This document shows, in pieces, positions 11,935-22,869 of a stretch of 64,000 bases of DNA (positions within the stretch are counted from its first letter, which is position 1; each line of letters opens with the position of its first letter). Source of the DNA: Dermacentor variabilis. Taxonomy: Eukaryota > Arthropoda > Arachnida > Ixodida > Ixodidae. Position numbers and translations under genes: made by a program. The stretch lies in NCBI RefSeq assembly GCF_050947875.1, contig NC_134570.1, positions 239,808,584 to 239,872,583 of the forward strand, read 5' to 3'. The notes beneath the pieces are model-generated. The model did no database searches. It was not told the origin of the DNA and worked only from the letters and a program-made list of their open reading frames with translations.

Positions 11935-12231
11935 TTTTATGTTTTGCTTGATTATTCCTATTATTTAATTCTGAACATTTGTACGATCATTCGACCGTTT
12001 CTATTTTCGATTTTATTGTTTAAATTCTTGTGCAATAGATTATTAGACTCTGTATGTATAACTGGTGAAATATTTCTCTTTGTTGAGTGAAACTATTGTA
12101 TGTGTGTCTGATTTCTGTACCACTCCTGTACTACTGCTTGTAGGGGTTTTCTGGACATAGTCAAGCTGCTCATGCAGCTGTTTGCCAGAAAACCCTCCCG
12201 TTGAACCTGGAAAATAAACTTACACCACCAC

Positions 12232-13331
12232 CGCTGGCCTGTCCAGACCCCCGCGACCACCTGATCGCGAGCTTGCAGCTGACACTGAAGGCAATTGGGG
12301 AGGCGCTGCCCGCTGATAGCCCACTCCGAGCTCTCTGCCTCCAGGCGGAAGGCGTTCCATCAGCCCAACACTTGCATGGCTAGCAACTCATCGAGGTCGC
12401 GCCGCCGCCTTAGGGTGCTATTGTGGAATGTAAACTCGCGGCGGCGGCGGCGACACGGAGAGCTGTGCGAGTACCTCCTACAGTGCGAGTTCGACGTACT
12501 CGCACTGCAGGAGGTATACGCCGTGGCCGAGAACCTACGGCTCCCTGGCTACGTGGGCTACTCGGGCGCTACCACCTGTGCCACACGCAGTTTCACTGTG
12601 GCACCCTGCCTAGATAGAGCCCACAAGCCAGGGAAGCCACGCACGGCAATCTACGTCCGCAACACCCTGGCGCATGCCGTTCTACCTATTGCTGACTTCG
12701 TGGGTGGCCCCTTGGAGTCGTGCGCCGTCACGGTGTGCCTTGGAAGCCAGGACACGGCTGTTGCGAACATCTACATTCGTCCAGGAAATCCGTGGGATCC
12801 CTCCAGCCTCATCCAGTTGGCTATTCGCCTCGGTGGGCATATAGTCCTTTGCGGCGACTTCAACGCACATCACACGGACAGGGGAAGCCGCAGCTGCACC
12901 CGCCGAGGCAATGGTCTCACAGACGCCATCAGCCGAGCTGGCCTGCTGATCTTGAACACCGGGCAGCCCACTTACGTCCGCCGTGGATCACGCATGGCCA
13001 CCGACCTCTCCCTCGCCATCGAGCAGTGCTCCTCCCCTGAGCCACAACTCCGGACACATGGGGGTCCGACCATTTCTCTATCGTGATCATCCCCGGGTCT
13101 TGGAGAAGGCCTAGGTCAAGAACATACCACGTCACAGACTGTTCCCTGTTCCGGAAGCATTGCAGCATGTTGGACGATGGCCGTAGCTTCCTGGGCGCCA
13201 TCGCGGATTTTGCTGAGGCTGCCACCGTTCAGCGCTCTGCCCTACCGGATACCCCCGCTCCGAATCTCCACCTGCTCAACCTGTGCACCTCCCGGTGCCG
13301 TATGGAGCGCAGAGAAATCCGGACAGGCTAG
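12232..13331 (+). pseudogene. I-clade LINE ORF2, endonuclease part only
   Basis: GC-rich segment. The open frame 12295-13086 contains LRVLLWNVNS, DVLALQEVYA, IYIRPGNPWD, CGDFNAHHTDRG and MATDLSLA. A frameshift near 13060 moves the WGSDHFSIVI box into the frame 13083-13331. These are the AP-endonuclease motifs (N, E, D/N, SDH) of I-group LINEs. The sequence stops before the RT. The matching type of RT plus RNase H lies at 22870-25494 on the same strand with no overlap. Confidence 0.75.
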
Positions 13332-14060
13332 GCAGAGCAATTGACCGAGTACAGACCCCACGAAACACAGAACCTCTTAAAAACTTCTTGAAACGGCTAC
13401 AAACGGCTATAGACGTCTTGGTCTATGATAAGACTGAAAATAGAATTTCTTCTAAACATAACCTCAGCACTTGGAATATGCTAGTATATACTCTATCTGC
13501 GGTAAAACCCACTACTGGTGTCACTAGAGTCTGTTTTGGTAAACGCATTCAGAATGTCTAACTCAAGAACTTTTCTAGATCTTTTTGTCTAAAAGTGCAT
13601 AAAATGCGAAACGACGTGTTAAATGTGCGGTTACCGTCGGCCGTCGGCGTTAGCGAATAAAAGACGCCACAAACAAATCGAACTCGTTGGAAGCAACATA
13701 AGTTAATTGGCTTTAATATTAAATAATTTCACACCAGAACTTCAACAATTAAAGGCGTGTTATTGTTTTCCGTACAGGACGCGCACACGACGCCTGGAAA
13801 CCATTCTATGCTCGCGCAGCAGGTATTTACAGCAGCAGGAGCGAAACGCCGGTGTTGCACAGCGGTGTCACAGAGCCACCGCGCTGCGATCACTTCGGCG
13901 GCACAATCCAAATTTGTCGGACATCTCATTCTGTGCTGGAAACACTGGGAGGCAGAAAGTTTGAAAGTTGAGAAAGTTGAGTGTTCACAGACGGAGTGTG
14001 CGCAGACGGAGCCGAGACGGACGGATGCCGACAGCTAAGTTCTATTTCTATTTTTATTTC
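13332..14060. other. No gene recognised
   Basis: Small open frames in several frames without known domains. From about 13970 the sequence leads into the 5' untranslated part of the CR1 LINE that follows. Confidence 0.3.
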
Positions 14061-14399
14061 TAATTGCAGCGGCGGGAAATCTGAAGGGAGATAGGGCCAG
14101 CATAGAAACGTAGGTTGCAGAGAATTGGAGCACTGCGAAGCCAGGAGAACACTTAGCCAAAGTAGGGCGATAAAGTAAGTCGTGGCCAACACATAACAGT
14201 TAGGACTAAAGGTTTAATAGTTAGGGCTAAAAGTGTGTTTTTTTTCTCCTTTTTTGTTTTTTCCCCTGGTTATTGGTTTGGTTATTTTGGTTTGGTTACT
14301 AGCTCTCTTTATTCTGCTAGGGATTCCCAGTGGTCTTTATTATAGTTAATTTTTTTCCTCGCTTGTACACTGTTAAATAACAGTAGGACAAGAGAATTC

Positions 14400-14870
14400 A
14401 TGGGGCGGCCGGCTAGAAAAGCCAAGGAGGGGGGTGGGGACCTCGTCCAGTGTGAGAGGTGTGAACGATGGTTTTATTTGGATGAAACGACATTCAAAAC
14501 CGTGGCGGAGGCGGAAGGGAACGGCTTCGTCTGCAGGCTGTGTAGGGTGATTGAGAATTTGGAGAAGCAGCTAAAGAGTGAAATGGCGAGGACAAAGGAG
14601 GAACTCGAGAAAGAAAAAACGAAACGCGCAGAGTTTGAGGAAAGGGTCGAGAGGGAGTGGGCCTCAAGAATGGAGGCTGTAGAACGGAAATGGAGTGAGG
14701 AGCGAGAGAAAGGGCAGCAATTGGAAAAACAATTGAAAGAGATGAGAGAGAGAGAAGCTGAGAGGGAGGCACGGCAGGAACTGAAGGAAAAGGAAACAGG
14801 AGGATCACCCAGTGGAGCAGAATTGGGGGCGCACACGTTAACGTGGGGACCGCGGGAGACACAGGTATAG
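14400..14870 (+). CDS. LINE ORF1a: PHD-like finger plus coiled coil
   Basis: 156 residues. Near the N-terminus two Cys pairs (QCERCERWFY and FVCRLC) form a PHD-like zinc-binding segment. From about residue 50 to 145 a highly charged E/K/R-rich coiled coil follows. The stop at 14868-14870 lies 4 nt before the ATG of the esterase frame, which is in a different frame. The two may once have been one ORF1, because PHD and esterase domains occur together in CR1-group ORF1 proteins. Role: probably RNA or chromatin binding in the retrotransposition particle. Confidence 0.7.
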   Translation: MGRPARKAKEGGGDLVQCERCERWFYLDETTFKTVAEAEGNGFVCRLCRVIENLEKQLKSEMARTKEELEKEKTKRAEFEERVEREWASRMEAVERKWSEEREKGQQLEKQLKEMREREAEREARQELKEKETGGSPSGAELGAHTLTWGPRETQV

Positions 14871-14874
14871 AGGG

Positions 14875-15504
14875 ATGAGACGACAGGAGGCAGAGGAGGC
14901 AGGGAAGACCCAGCCGACAGAGACAGGAGGGAGGCAAGATTTGCTTGAAGACAGAAAGGTCTGGGTTGTTGGAAGCTCCAACGTATTGCGAATACAAACA
15001 GCACTCCTCAGAACAGTGCAGTATGACAGACGAGTGAAGGTCGAATGCATGCCGGGGGCTCGATTCGAAGCGGTGGCGGAGAGAGCCAAAAGCAAACTGA
15101 ATGAAAACAGAGAGGGAAGAAACCTGGTAATTTTGCACGCTGGGGTGAATGACGTCCTGCAGAATAGGGGGCGAATGCTGGGCAGACAAATTCAAGAGGG
15201 AGTGGCGAAATTAAGGGCGACCTCTGAGGCGGTGCACATTGCCCTTTGTACTGTCAGGGGACGGGGCCCTTTCATTGAAGAACAGGTAGTGGCGGCAAAT
15301 GTAGTGATTAGGGAGTATGGGCGAGCCCTCAAGTGTGATGTGGTGGAGGTGAACAGAATGATTGGGGGGAAAAACTTCCCCCCTTTCGGCCGGGATGGCA
15401 TTCACTACACTACACCGGCGGGATGGCAGGTAGGAACGAGGGTGGGTCGTAGGGCTCAGGTTTTTTTGCAGGCACGCAGGGCGACCCTGCAAGCCAAAAC
15501 GTAA
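14875..15504 (+). CDS. LINE ORF1b: SGNH/GDSL-like esterase domain
   Basis: 209 residues. Family blocks are visible: VWVVGSSNVLRI (nucleophile serine block), LVILHAGVNDVLQ (GxND block) and RDGIHYTTPAGW (DxxH block). SGNH esterase domains are known in ORF1 of CR1-type LINEs; the substrate is not established. The frame is fully open with all three catalytic blocks kept, although the RT of the same element is broken. A frameshift from the preceding PHD/coiled-coil frame, or a two-ORF arrangement, would both explain the 4-nt spacing. Confidence 0.75.
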   Translation: MRRQEAEEAGKTQPTETGGRQDLLEDRKVWVVGSSNVLRIQTALLRTVQYDRRVKVECMPGARFEAVAERAKSKLNENREGRNLVILHAGVNDVLQNRGRMLGRQIQEGVAKLRATSEAVHIALCTVRGRGPFIEEQVVAANVVIREYGRALKCDVVEVNRMIGGKNFPPFGRDGIHYTTPAGWQVGTRVGRRAQVFLQARRATLQAKT

Positions 15505-15575
15505 AAGATGAAGGACAGGGGAGGGGGGGCAGGACAAGAGCACGGAGGAGGAAGAGGAAGAAGAAGGCAGTAAAT

Positions 15576-17962
15576 GTGGGGTTCATCAACATGCAGGGGG
15601 GAAGAAATCGCATTAAGTGGGACGAAATAGAAGAACAGTTACAAACGGAAAATTTTCAGGTATATGGAGTTGCAGAAACCCATTTAAGAGATGAGGAAGA
15701 GCCACCATTCATTGCGGGATTCACCTGGGTTGGGTGCAACAGAAAAAGGAAACAACGCAGAGGAGGAGGCCTTGGGGCGCTAGTGAAGGGACAGGACTGG
15801 GAAAGGGTAAGGGAGAGCTGCAGTGAGCACATGTGGCTCAAGGGCACCGTAGGGAATGTTGAGACAATCCTGGGAGTTGTTTATCTGAAAACGGGGAATG
15901 AGTCGAAAGAGGAGAATACAAAACATTTCAAATGTATGGCCAAGGACATCAGGGAGTTAGCTATGAAACGGGAGATAATCATCCTAGGGGACATGAATGC
16001 ACATTTGGAATACTTTGACGGGGTGACAGATGCAACAGGGCAGATGTTGGTAGATTTTTGTGAGGCTCATGATTTTGTGATAGTTAATACTGAAATTAAA
16101 TGCGACGGGAAAATAACATGGGAAAGAAATAACACCCACTCGACAATCGACTACTGCCTAATGTCCCACAAGCTGTATGAACGGTTGGGATGTATGGACA
16201 TTGATGAGGAAGGTACAAAAAGCCTGGGGAGTGATCACAAACGAATGAAAATCAGTTTTGGAAGGACAGTACCACTGGTAGAAACTAAAGAAAGGAAAGG
16301 TATGAGCAAATTGAATGACAGGCAGCTACAAGAAGTGGCCAAAAACGTTGAAAGCATGGTATCCAAGCAACTGCAAAGGGCATGTACATACGACGAGTTA
16401 ATAGGTATTTCTAAACGAAAGCTAGAGAAAGGACAGATTAGGAAACTAGGAAGTAAGCAGGGAAAACATAAACCGAAAAGCTGGTGGGACCAAGAAGTTA
16501 AGGAGGCCATAGAGCAACGCAAAGATGCGTGCAGAAAACACAGAGCAGCAAAGAAAAGGGGAGCCACACCAGAAGAGATGGAGACAAAATGGGAGGATTA
16601 CCTTGCAATGAAAAGAGAAGCATTGGCATTAATTCAAGCTAAGATAGCAAAAGTTGGGGTACAATGGCTGTTAGAGATATGAAAAAAAGACAGAAATGCC
16701 TCTAAGAAATTTTGGGATGCTCTGCTCTTTATGATCTACATGAGCCAAATGGAAAAGAGACTAGAACAGAGCACAATAGGAACTGACATAAGCTATATGC
16801 TGGAAGGGCAGAAGGTAGCTCAAGTACTAGCCGGACTGATGTATGCAGATGATATTGTACTGCTTGCTGACACCCGAGTAGGGCTACAGGAACTAATGAG
16901 CATATGTGGAGAGGAGGGGGAAAAATTGGGACTACAATTCAGTAGAGAGAAGTCTGGGATAATAGTATACAATGAAGAAAGGGGGGAACCATTGGAAATA
17001 CAAAGCACTAAGATTGATCATGTTGAAAAATACAAGTATTTGGGCATATGGCTAAACGAGGGCAAGAAGTACTTGGAAGAACAGTAAAAAATTATGATCG
17101 AAAAAGTGAAAAGGAACTCAGCTGTAATGAAACACAAGGCACTTTGGAACTATAATAGGTACGAGGTGGTTAGGGGCGTATGGAAAGGGGTTATGGTACC
17201 TGGCCTCACATTCGGAAATTCAGTACTGTGCATGAAATTGGAAGTTCAGGCATGCATGGAAACGAGACAGAGAAGTGTAGGCAGGTTGGCCTTAGGAGCG
17301 CATGGGAACACCCCTAATGAGGGAGTGCAGGGGAACATGGGATGGACGTCATTCGAAGGTAGAGAGGCAATAAGCAGGCTAAAATATGAACAGAGAATCG
17401 CAGCACTGGGGGAAGAAAGGTGGGCAGGAAAAGTGTACAAATATCTGTACATGAAAAGTTTAAACACAAAGTGGACACTCAGAACGAGGAAGCTGAGGAA
17501 TAGATACGTACAGCCGAGGGAGGGGGTCCAACGTGGTTCTAGTGTGGGAAAGGAGGTGAAGGAGACGGAAAGAAAATGTGGGAAGAAAGAATGCTCGGAT
17601 AGCCAGCGCTATCAATGTATAGGTCACAAAAACAGGAGATTAAGAGAGAGCTCTTATTTGGTAACTCGCGGGGTAGCTCACTATTATTCGAAGCTAGGAC
17701 GGGGGTTTTGAGAACGAAAACATACAGGGCTAAATTTGAAGACGTGGACCTTCGGTGCACAGCTTGCGGAGCCGCAATGGAGACCACTGAGCATATAGTG
17801 CTGAGATGCACAGACCTTCGCCCGACCCTGGCAGAGGGAACAGTGGCAGATATGGAAGGGGCATTAGGTTTTCCCGGGGAACGAGGGCAAATAGACGAGA
17901 AAAGAGTGGCAGTAACGAAGGGCAGGCTAGAGGATTGGTGGAGGAAGTCAAGGGATAGATAA
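15576..17962 (+). pseudogene. CR1-type LINE ORF2 with deleted RT core
   Basis: Frame 15576-16682 encodes the AP endonuclease: FINMQGGRN, YGVAETHL, IIILGDMNAHLEYFDG and LGSDHKRM, then a basic linker. After the stop at 16680-16682 the reading resumes (16731-17087) at SQMEKRLEQ and LMYADDIVLLADTR. The fingers and early palm motifs, including the first catalytic aspartate, are absent. C-terminal frames 17094-17711 and 17615-17962 contain LTFGNSVL and the zinc-binding CTACGAAMETTEHIVLRC. This looks like an internal deletion plus frameshifts. Confidence 0.8.
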
Positions 17963-18166
17963 TACCATAAACCGGGGAGATAATGGTTCCTCTGCTGTTT
18001 TAGATATTTATTTTGGCGGGCGGAGGGGAGTGAAAACTAGGTTAAGGAAAAGAGGATATAAAGAAAGGGAAAAATAATAATAAAATAGGAGGGGGAGCAA
18101 AAGGCTAGGTGGCGCCAGCCGCCGCCCGTTACAAAGGGTATAGCCGCCATCCATCCATCCATGAAA

Positions 18167-19495
18167 AAACGGCCACTGCCGCCCGCTATGTCTCGGTCGT
18201 GGGTTCGTTATCCTGTTGCGCGTCATTCTAAGCCGTTCTGTACATTTATACTGGATATTAACTGGAGTCATTTAGCTGTGCTGATGCTGTGTGCCGTGTC
18301 TTTTGCATCAGTGCTTCGTGACATCGGCTGTATTGCGTGTTTTCGCCGACGGCTTACTACCACAATGGCGGGATCTGCGTTCGCCGCCTTCGTGTCTCGA
18401 TGCGTCTTTGTACGTCGCACGTTCGGATAACACTTTTTCCGGTAAGTTAAATACATTGCGCTTCGTTTTTCGTCAACAATGTGAACATATTTAGGTGTTA
18501 CCCGCGACAATTCTTGATATATGGGCTCTTCTGCCCTGCGAGTTTTCGTCGCTACTTTTATACGAGGGTTCTGCTTGTGTTCAGCCGTTCAGCACAACCA
18601 CGCTCCACGACTTCCGCAACAACAGTCAGAACTTTGCCCTGCTTGTTAGCCTGTTGTTAACGTAGCACGAACCAACCGAAAGGAGTACATTCGAAGACGA
18701 CACGCTGGCTGTAATGCTGAACCAGACTGAACTCGCCCTATTTTGTGTCCTTTTGTTCTTACGTGTGCGCGCATGTGTGTCAGTGACTATGCAGTTTCTA
18801 GCGTTCCCACTTTATAGCAAAACAAAAAATATAACTGTAGTGTTTACTTCATCTATACAATTCCAAATTATATCCTCTGCTGATGTACAAATTTCAAATG
18901 TGTTTTGTTCTAAATAAGCAGCAAAACCTTTAACCTAGTAGGTGCTTCATCTGGGAGTGAAATCACGACAGCTTGGCATTTATTAATGAATGACTGTGAC
19001 TGGGGGTCACCTTATTTGTAATTGCAAATCTGCCTTTCAACTGACTTGATGCTATCTTATTTTGTCCCTTTCACTCTATCGACGGCTGGACATCCTTCTT
19101 GTACCTTGGCGCTAGCTGGATGACGGGACCTTATCATGATCAGTGTAAGCCAATGTACTGTACCCTCTCTGGTCCTCCCAGTGCTTTTTATATGGGTTAA
19201 GGCCAGGGAGCGCTTCGTGGTAAAACAGCTAGTTGGTGTCTCACAAACGGCCATTATTTTGCACTGGTCCATTATAAGCTGCCACTATTATAACCAATTT
19301 GTCAGTGCCAGTGTACATACACAGTTCTACTAATAATTAGTTTCCCTAAGCCTTACAAAATTTACCTGTAGGTAATCATTGCTATGTAAGAACTCACAAA
19401 TTAACTCTGCTGTGTCATAGAAGTATTCCATACATGAGTAAAAATTTTCTACAACAGTGTACATTACACGTTGCTTCCCTAATGGACAAATGTAT
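18167..19495. other. No gene identified; possible 5' exon near 18365-18441
   Basis: The first 300 bp are GC-richer. An ATG at 18365 reads 21 codons to a stop at 18430, and a good splice-donor string (ccg then gtaagt at 18442) follows. That could be a non-coding first exon, but no acceptor or protein supports it. The rest is AT-rich with no recognised feature. Confidence 0.2.
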
Positions 19496-20417
19496 TCAAG
19501 CCAGTATTTGATTAGTTCGGTATTCTAAATTTTTTCTGTGTGATTTAGTTTCTTTACAGGAACTTACTGTACAGCATCAGCAAGCGGTCTAATTTAAGAT
19601 TGATCTGTGCTGTAAAAGGTGTGCTTTGCCTCTAGAATTGATAAAACATGGGCCAAGGCTTCCATACAAGGACAAACTTGAATTTCGCTCTACCACCATC
19701 AGCACTTGGCTGGCGCTTGCAAAATGAATCACATCAAGTAGCTTGTGCCAGACTGTTCTTTAACCTTATTGTGAGGAGATCACAAAGTGATCTGTGGAGG
19801 CGCCTGCGTCTGAGATATAGATTGCCCTGCAACATATGTGCGTGTAGAACAGGCATGATGCTGAGGGTTCCAGCAGTTTGCAGAGGTGCTTTTAAAATTT
19901 TGTCATAACTGCAATTTTACCTGTGCCGTTTTTTATCACCTATTTCAATAATATCATCAAGCCAGTATTTGATTAGTTTGGTATTCTAACTTTTTTCTGT
20001 GTGATTTAGTTTCTTTACAGGAACTTACTGTACAGCATCAGCAAGCAGTCTAATTTAAGATTGATCTGTGCTGTAAAAGGTGTGCTTTGCCTCTAGAATT
20101 GATAAAACATGGGCCAAGGCTTCCATACAAGGACAAACTTGAATTTCGCTCTACCACCATTAGCACTTGGCTGGCGCTTGCAAAATGAATCACATCAAGT
20201 AGCTCGTGCCAGACTGTTCTTTAACCTTATTGTGAGGAGATCACAAAGTGATCTGTGGAGGCGCCTGCGTCTGAGATATAGATTGCCCTGCAACATATGC
20301 GCGTGTAGAACAGGCATGATGCTGAGGGTTCCAGCAGTTTGCAGAGGTGCTTTTGAAATTTTGTCATAACTGCAATTTTACCTGTGCCGTTTTTTATCAC
20401 CTATTTCAATAATATCA
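19496..20417 (+). repeat. Two-copy tandem duplication, 461-bp unit
   Basis: Unit 1 is 19496-19956 and unit 2 is 19957-20417, with only about ten differences. Each unit has an acceptor-like tttctttacag and an 86-codon open frame (19648-19908 and 20109-20369) starting MGQGFHTRTNLNFALPP. The two frames differ at three amino acids. No known domain is recognised in the frame, so it is not called a gene. Confidence 0.85.
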
Positions 20418-21183
20418 TTGGAGGTGTTATCAGAATTTATCAATCTATTTGCTCTGGCCCATTAGCCTGCCACATTTGCCTTTTCACTAGGTGGGCAATT
20501 ATTCTGCATGGACCATTACTTGAATACACCTTTTTGTGTGCAGTGGCTTCTCAGTTGCAGGTCAGCATAGATGCTCAGAATTACCTGAGGCTATAGATAC
20601 ACTGATGAATTTGCCACCTATACGAATCACTTTGCACTTTCTCACGCAAACAGCATGTTAACACTTCCAAGTCAGTGGGCAATGTTATCGTTTGATCACA
20701 TCATGAGATACTTTCAACTTTGTATGACGCATCATCCAAGGTGTTGCGTCATTTGTGGGAGGTATTGCCCGAAGCCAATTAGGGTCACATGAAAATATAT
20801 CAACAAAAGTGATTGATCCAGCTAGGAGTGTTGCATTGGAACACTACTTTATCACCAGTCCTCCTTTGCATGCTACCTGCTTACTCTGTACTGTGTCATG
20901 TTTAAGCTTGAAAGAAAGGCAACAGCTAGGCAGCGCAAAATGCCAAACTTGCTTTTAGTTCAACAATATAAAACGCTATTTTAAGTTAGTACATCATTTA
21001 CCTGCAGAGTGAATTACTGTTTTAAACTGATTATATTTTGCAGGAAGCTTCTCAGACTTGTTTGACAGGTTGATAAGTGGCTTTTTAGCCACCCAAAACA
21101 CCATACAATAAATTAAAGGCTGACTTTGACTCTGCTATGCAACTTAATGACTATATGCCAGGAACAAGGTCTCTGAGTTGTGA
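20418..21183. other. No gene recognised
   Basis: AT-rich flank between the tandem duplication and the SINE. The part from about 21060 may belong to the repeat that contains the SINE. Confidence 0.3.
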
Positions 21184-21445
21184 CGCTTGCTAACACTCCC
21201 AGCGTTCTACTAGGACACACAAATACCCAAGAAAGTGGATGGGAAAACGACGCCGCTGTAGCTCAATTGGTAGGGCATAGCACGCGAAATTCGAAGGTTG
21301 TGGGTTCAGTTCCCACCTGCGGCAAGGTGTTTTTTCATCCACTTTAATTTTCATTAATTTATCGTTTCTTTATTTAAGTTATTAAGCACAAGTAATTTCC
21401 CCTATGTTGTCCTTGGTGTCGGTGTTTGTTGGCTTCTTATGATAG
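21184..21445 (+). mobile_element. tRNA-derived SINE (tick type)
   Basis: A tRNA-like head at 21252-21324 carries an A-box tagctcaattgg (21259-21270) and a B-box gggttcagttccc (21302-21314). A non-tRNA body and tail follow. The tail, with gcacaagtaatttcccctat near 21386-21405, and the flanking ccaagaaagtggatggg fit the tick SINE group I remember (Ruka-like). The anticodon stem does not pair and position 33 is G, so it is not a working tRNA. RNA polymerase III transcription from the internal boxes is expected. Confidence 0.7.
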
Positions 21446-22869
21446 GAAATATACTAGTCATTTTAAACATCATCGCATACATATCTTAAGATACCCGTAG
21501 TTTAAGAGAAAGGAGTGCTTAAATTTATTTTTATTGTGAGCCAAACTTCTTACTTAGTACAGATTGCTAATTGAAGTTCCAATTTCAACATTCCCATTTC
21601 TTCCCTTGCCCTTTTTTTTCCTGTTCTGTGCAGGTATTGCTTTCCTATGTCTACAAGAACCGTCATGCGTGGCCTGTGACAGCAAGCTTTTGTGGGCAGC
21701 CAGTGCTCTCCTACGAAGGTTGGCCTACTCTGGCAGCAGCGGCAATCATCTTCAAGATTTATCCATGATCACCTTTGCTGCTATTTGTCACTCCTAATTA
21801 CACTTTCTGCATCTTTTCTAATTTATTAGGTAATAAAGTATGAGTATGTGACATGGTGTGAAGTTGATGCCTTGCTTTTATCATGTTTATCACCTTTTAT
21901 GCATGAAAAGCTCATCATACAGTTTATGAAAAAAAATAACAGCTTATTATGATTTATCTTTCAGTTCTTGTAATATGCAACATACAAGGAATTCACTAAT
22001 GTATGGTATGCCGAAGAACTCGCCATTATTTCTGTGTGATGCTGTGCAAGCATGTGGCGCTACCTTACAAGAGGCACCCAGAAAGTAAGTTACAATTTAC
22101 TTTTAAATGAAGCATGGACATCAGAAAAAATATATTTATATTGCTAGTTAGAGTGGTCCGCAATGTGTTTTTCCAGATGTGTACTATCCTTTATTTCTTA
22201 ACTCATTGCAGCACAGTGTTCTGTTTCGTATACTGGTGTAAGGCTATTGTGCCCCCTGTAGCTGAAACAAGGATGTAATTTTTGCCTGAACTGCAGCATC
22301 ACTGAAAATTTTTCTTTGCTAGAAACTATTTCAATTTGGTGGAGACCCAGCAGGGCGAAGTTTTGTCAATAATGACATGTTTCACGCAGAGATGTTCTTG
22401 TTTAGGTCAATGAGTGAGCATTGGAATTATATCAGCATACAATACAGATCTTGTTTTATTTGCAAAATAATTCTGACAGGTGGCATTCAATTGATTGGTC
22501 TAATTAAAAAGCACAAATTGACCAATGAGGCTGTACTACACTATTCCCATGGTTCACATCTGGAAAAACTACCTCTGCATCACTCTATCCGACAATATAA
22601 CCTTTTCTTTTCTGATGTCCATGCCTCACTTAAAATAAATTGTAAATGTGGGCAAACGTGTTACTGTAACAGCTGCCGCAAAAATTTGAGGGAATGTCTA
22701 ATAAAAATCTTCAGTTGTTCTTGTCAAGCTGTCCATTAGCCAACTTTTAGCGTAACGTTAGCAGGGCTTACTGAAGTACTTCCAGACGTCCATGGCTACA
22801 AAATGTCTTGATCAAGACAGCTACTAGGCCTTTGAATTAGCCGTTCAAGACGTCTTTTAGACATCAAAT
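21446..22869. other. No gene established; weak exon candidate at 21634-21768
   Basis: A pyrimidine tract and cag acceptor end at 21633, followed by an open 45-codon stretch (VLLSYVYKNRHAWPVTASF at its start) to a stop at 21768. A donor-like aaagtaagt is at about 22083. No partner exons or domain are found. The rest is AT-rich; 22790-22869 may be repeat sequence flanking the next LINE. Confidence 0.2.

Larger units (their letters stand above)
7829..12231 (+). mobile_element. CR1-like LINE, decayed but nearly full length
   Basis: Contains an ORF1 with coiled coil (from about 7893), an AP-type endonuclease (9123-9905), a linker, RT (10684-11250) and a C-terminal region (11312-11934), followed by a 3' UTR ending near ggaaaataaacttacaccac at about 12210-12231. 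Many frameshifts and stops show it is inactive. A fold-back element interrupts ORF1 at 8444-8925. The exact 5' end and whether the final (ACC) tail belongs to this LINE are uncertain. Confidence 0.75.
14061..18166 (+). mobile_element. CR1-type LINE with PHD-like and esterase ORFs; (CATC)n tail
   Basis: From 5' to 3': 5' UTR, PHD-like/coiled-coil ORF (14400-14870), SGNH-esterase ORF (14875-15504), AP endonuclease (15576-about 16300) and linker (to 16682). A jump follows at about 16725 from the linker to the region just before the YADD box, so the upstream RT motifs are missing. The RT remainder and C-terminus follow (16731-17962), then a 3' UTR ending in ccatccatccatccatg (18147-18163). A second copy of this family is at 27300-29080. 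Confidence 0.8.

Noticed and set aside
14494..15195. 233-codon minus-strand open frame rich in Ser/Leu/Pro
   Set aside because: Antisense of the purine-rich coiled-coil and esterase ORFs; composition explains the lack of stops.
21252..21324. Functional tRNA gene
   Set aside because: The acceptor and T arms are tRNA-like, but the anticodon stem does not pair and position 33 is not U. The context is a SINE.
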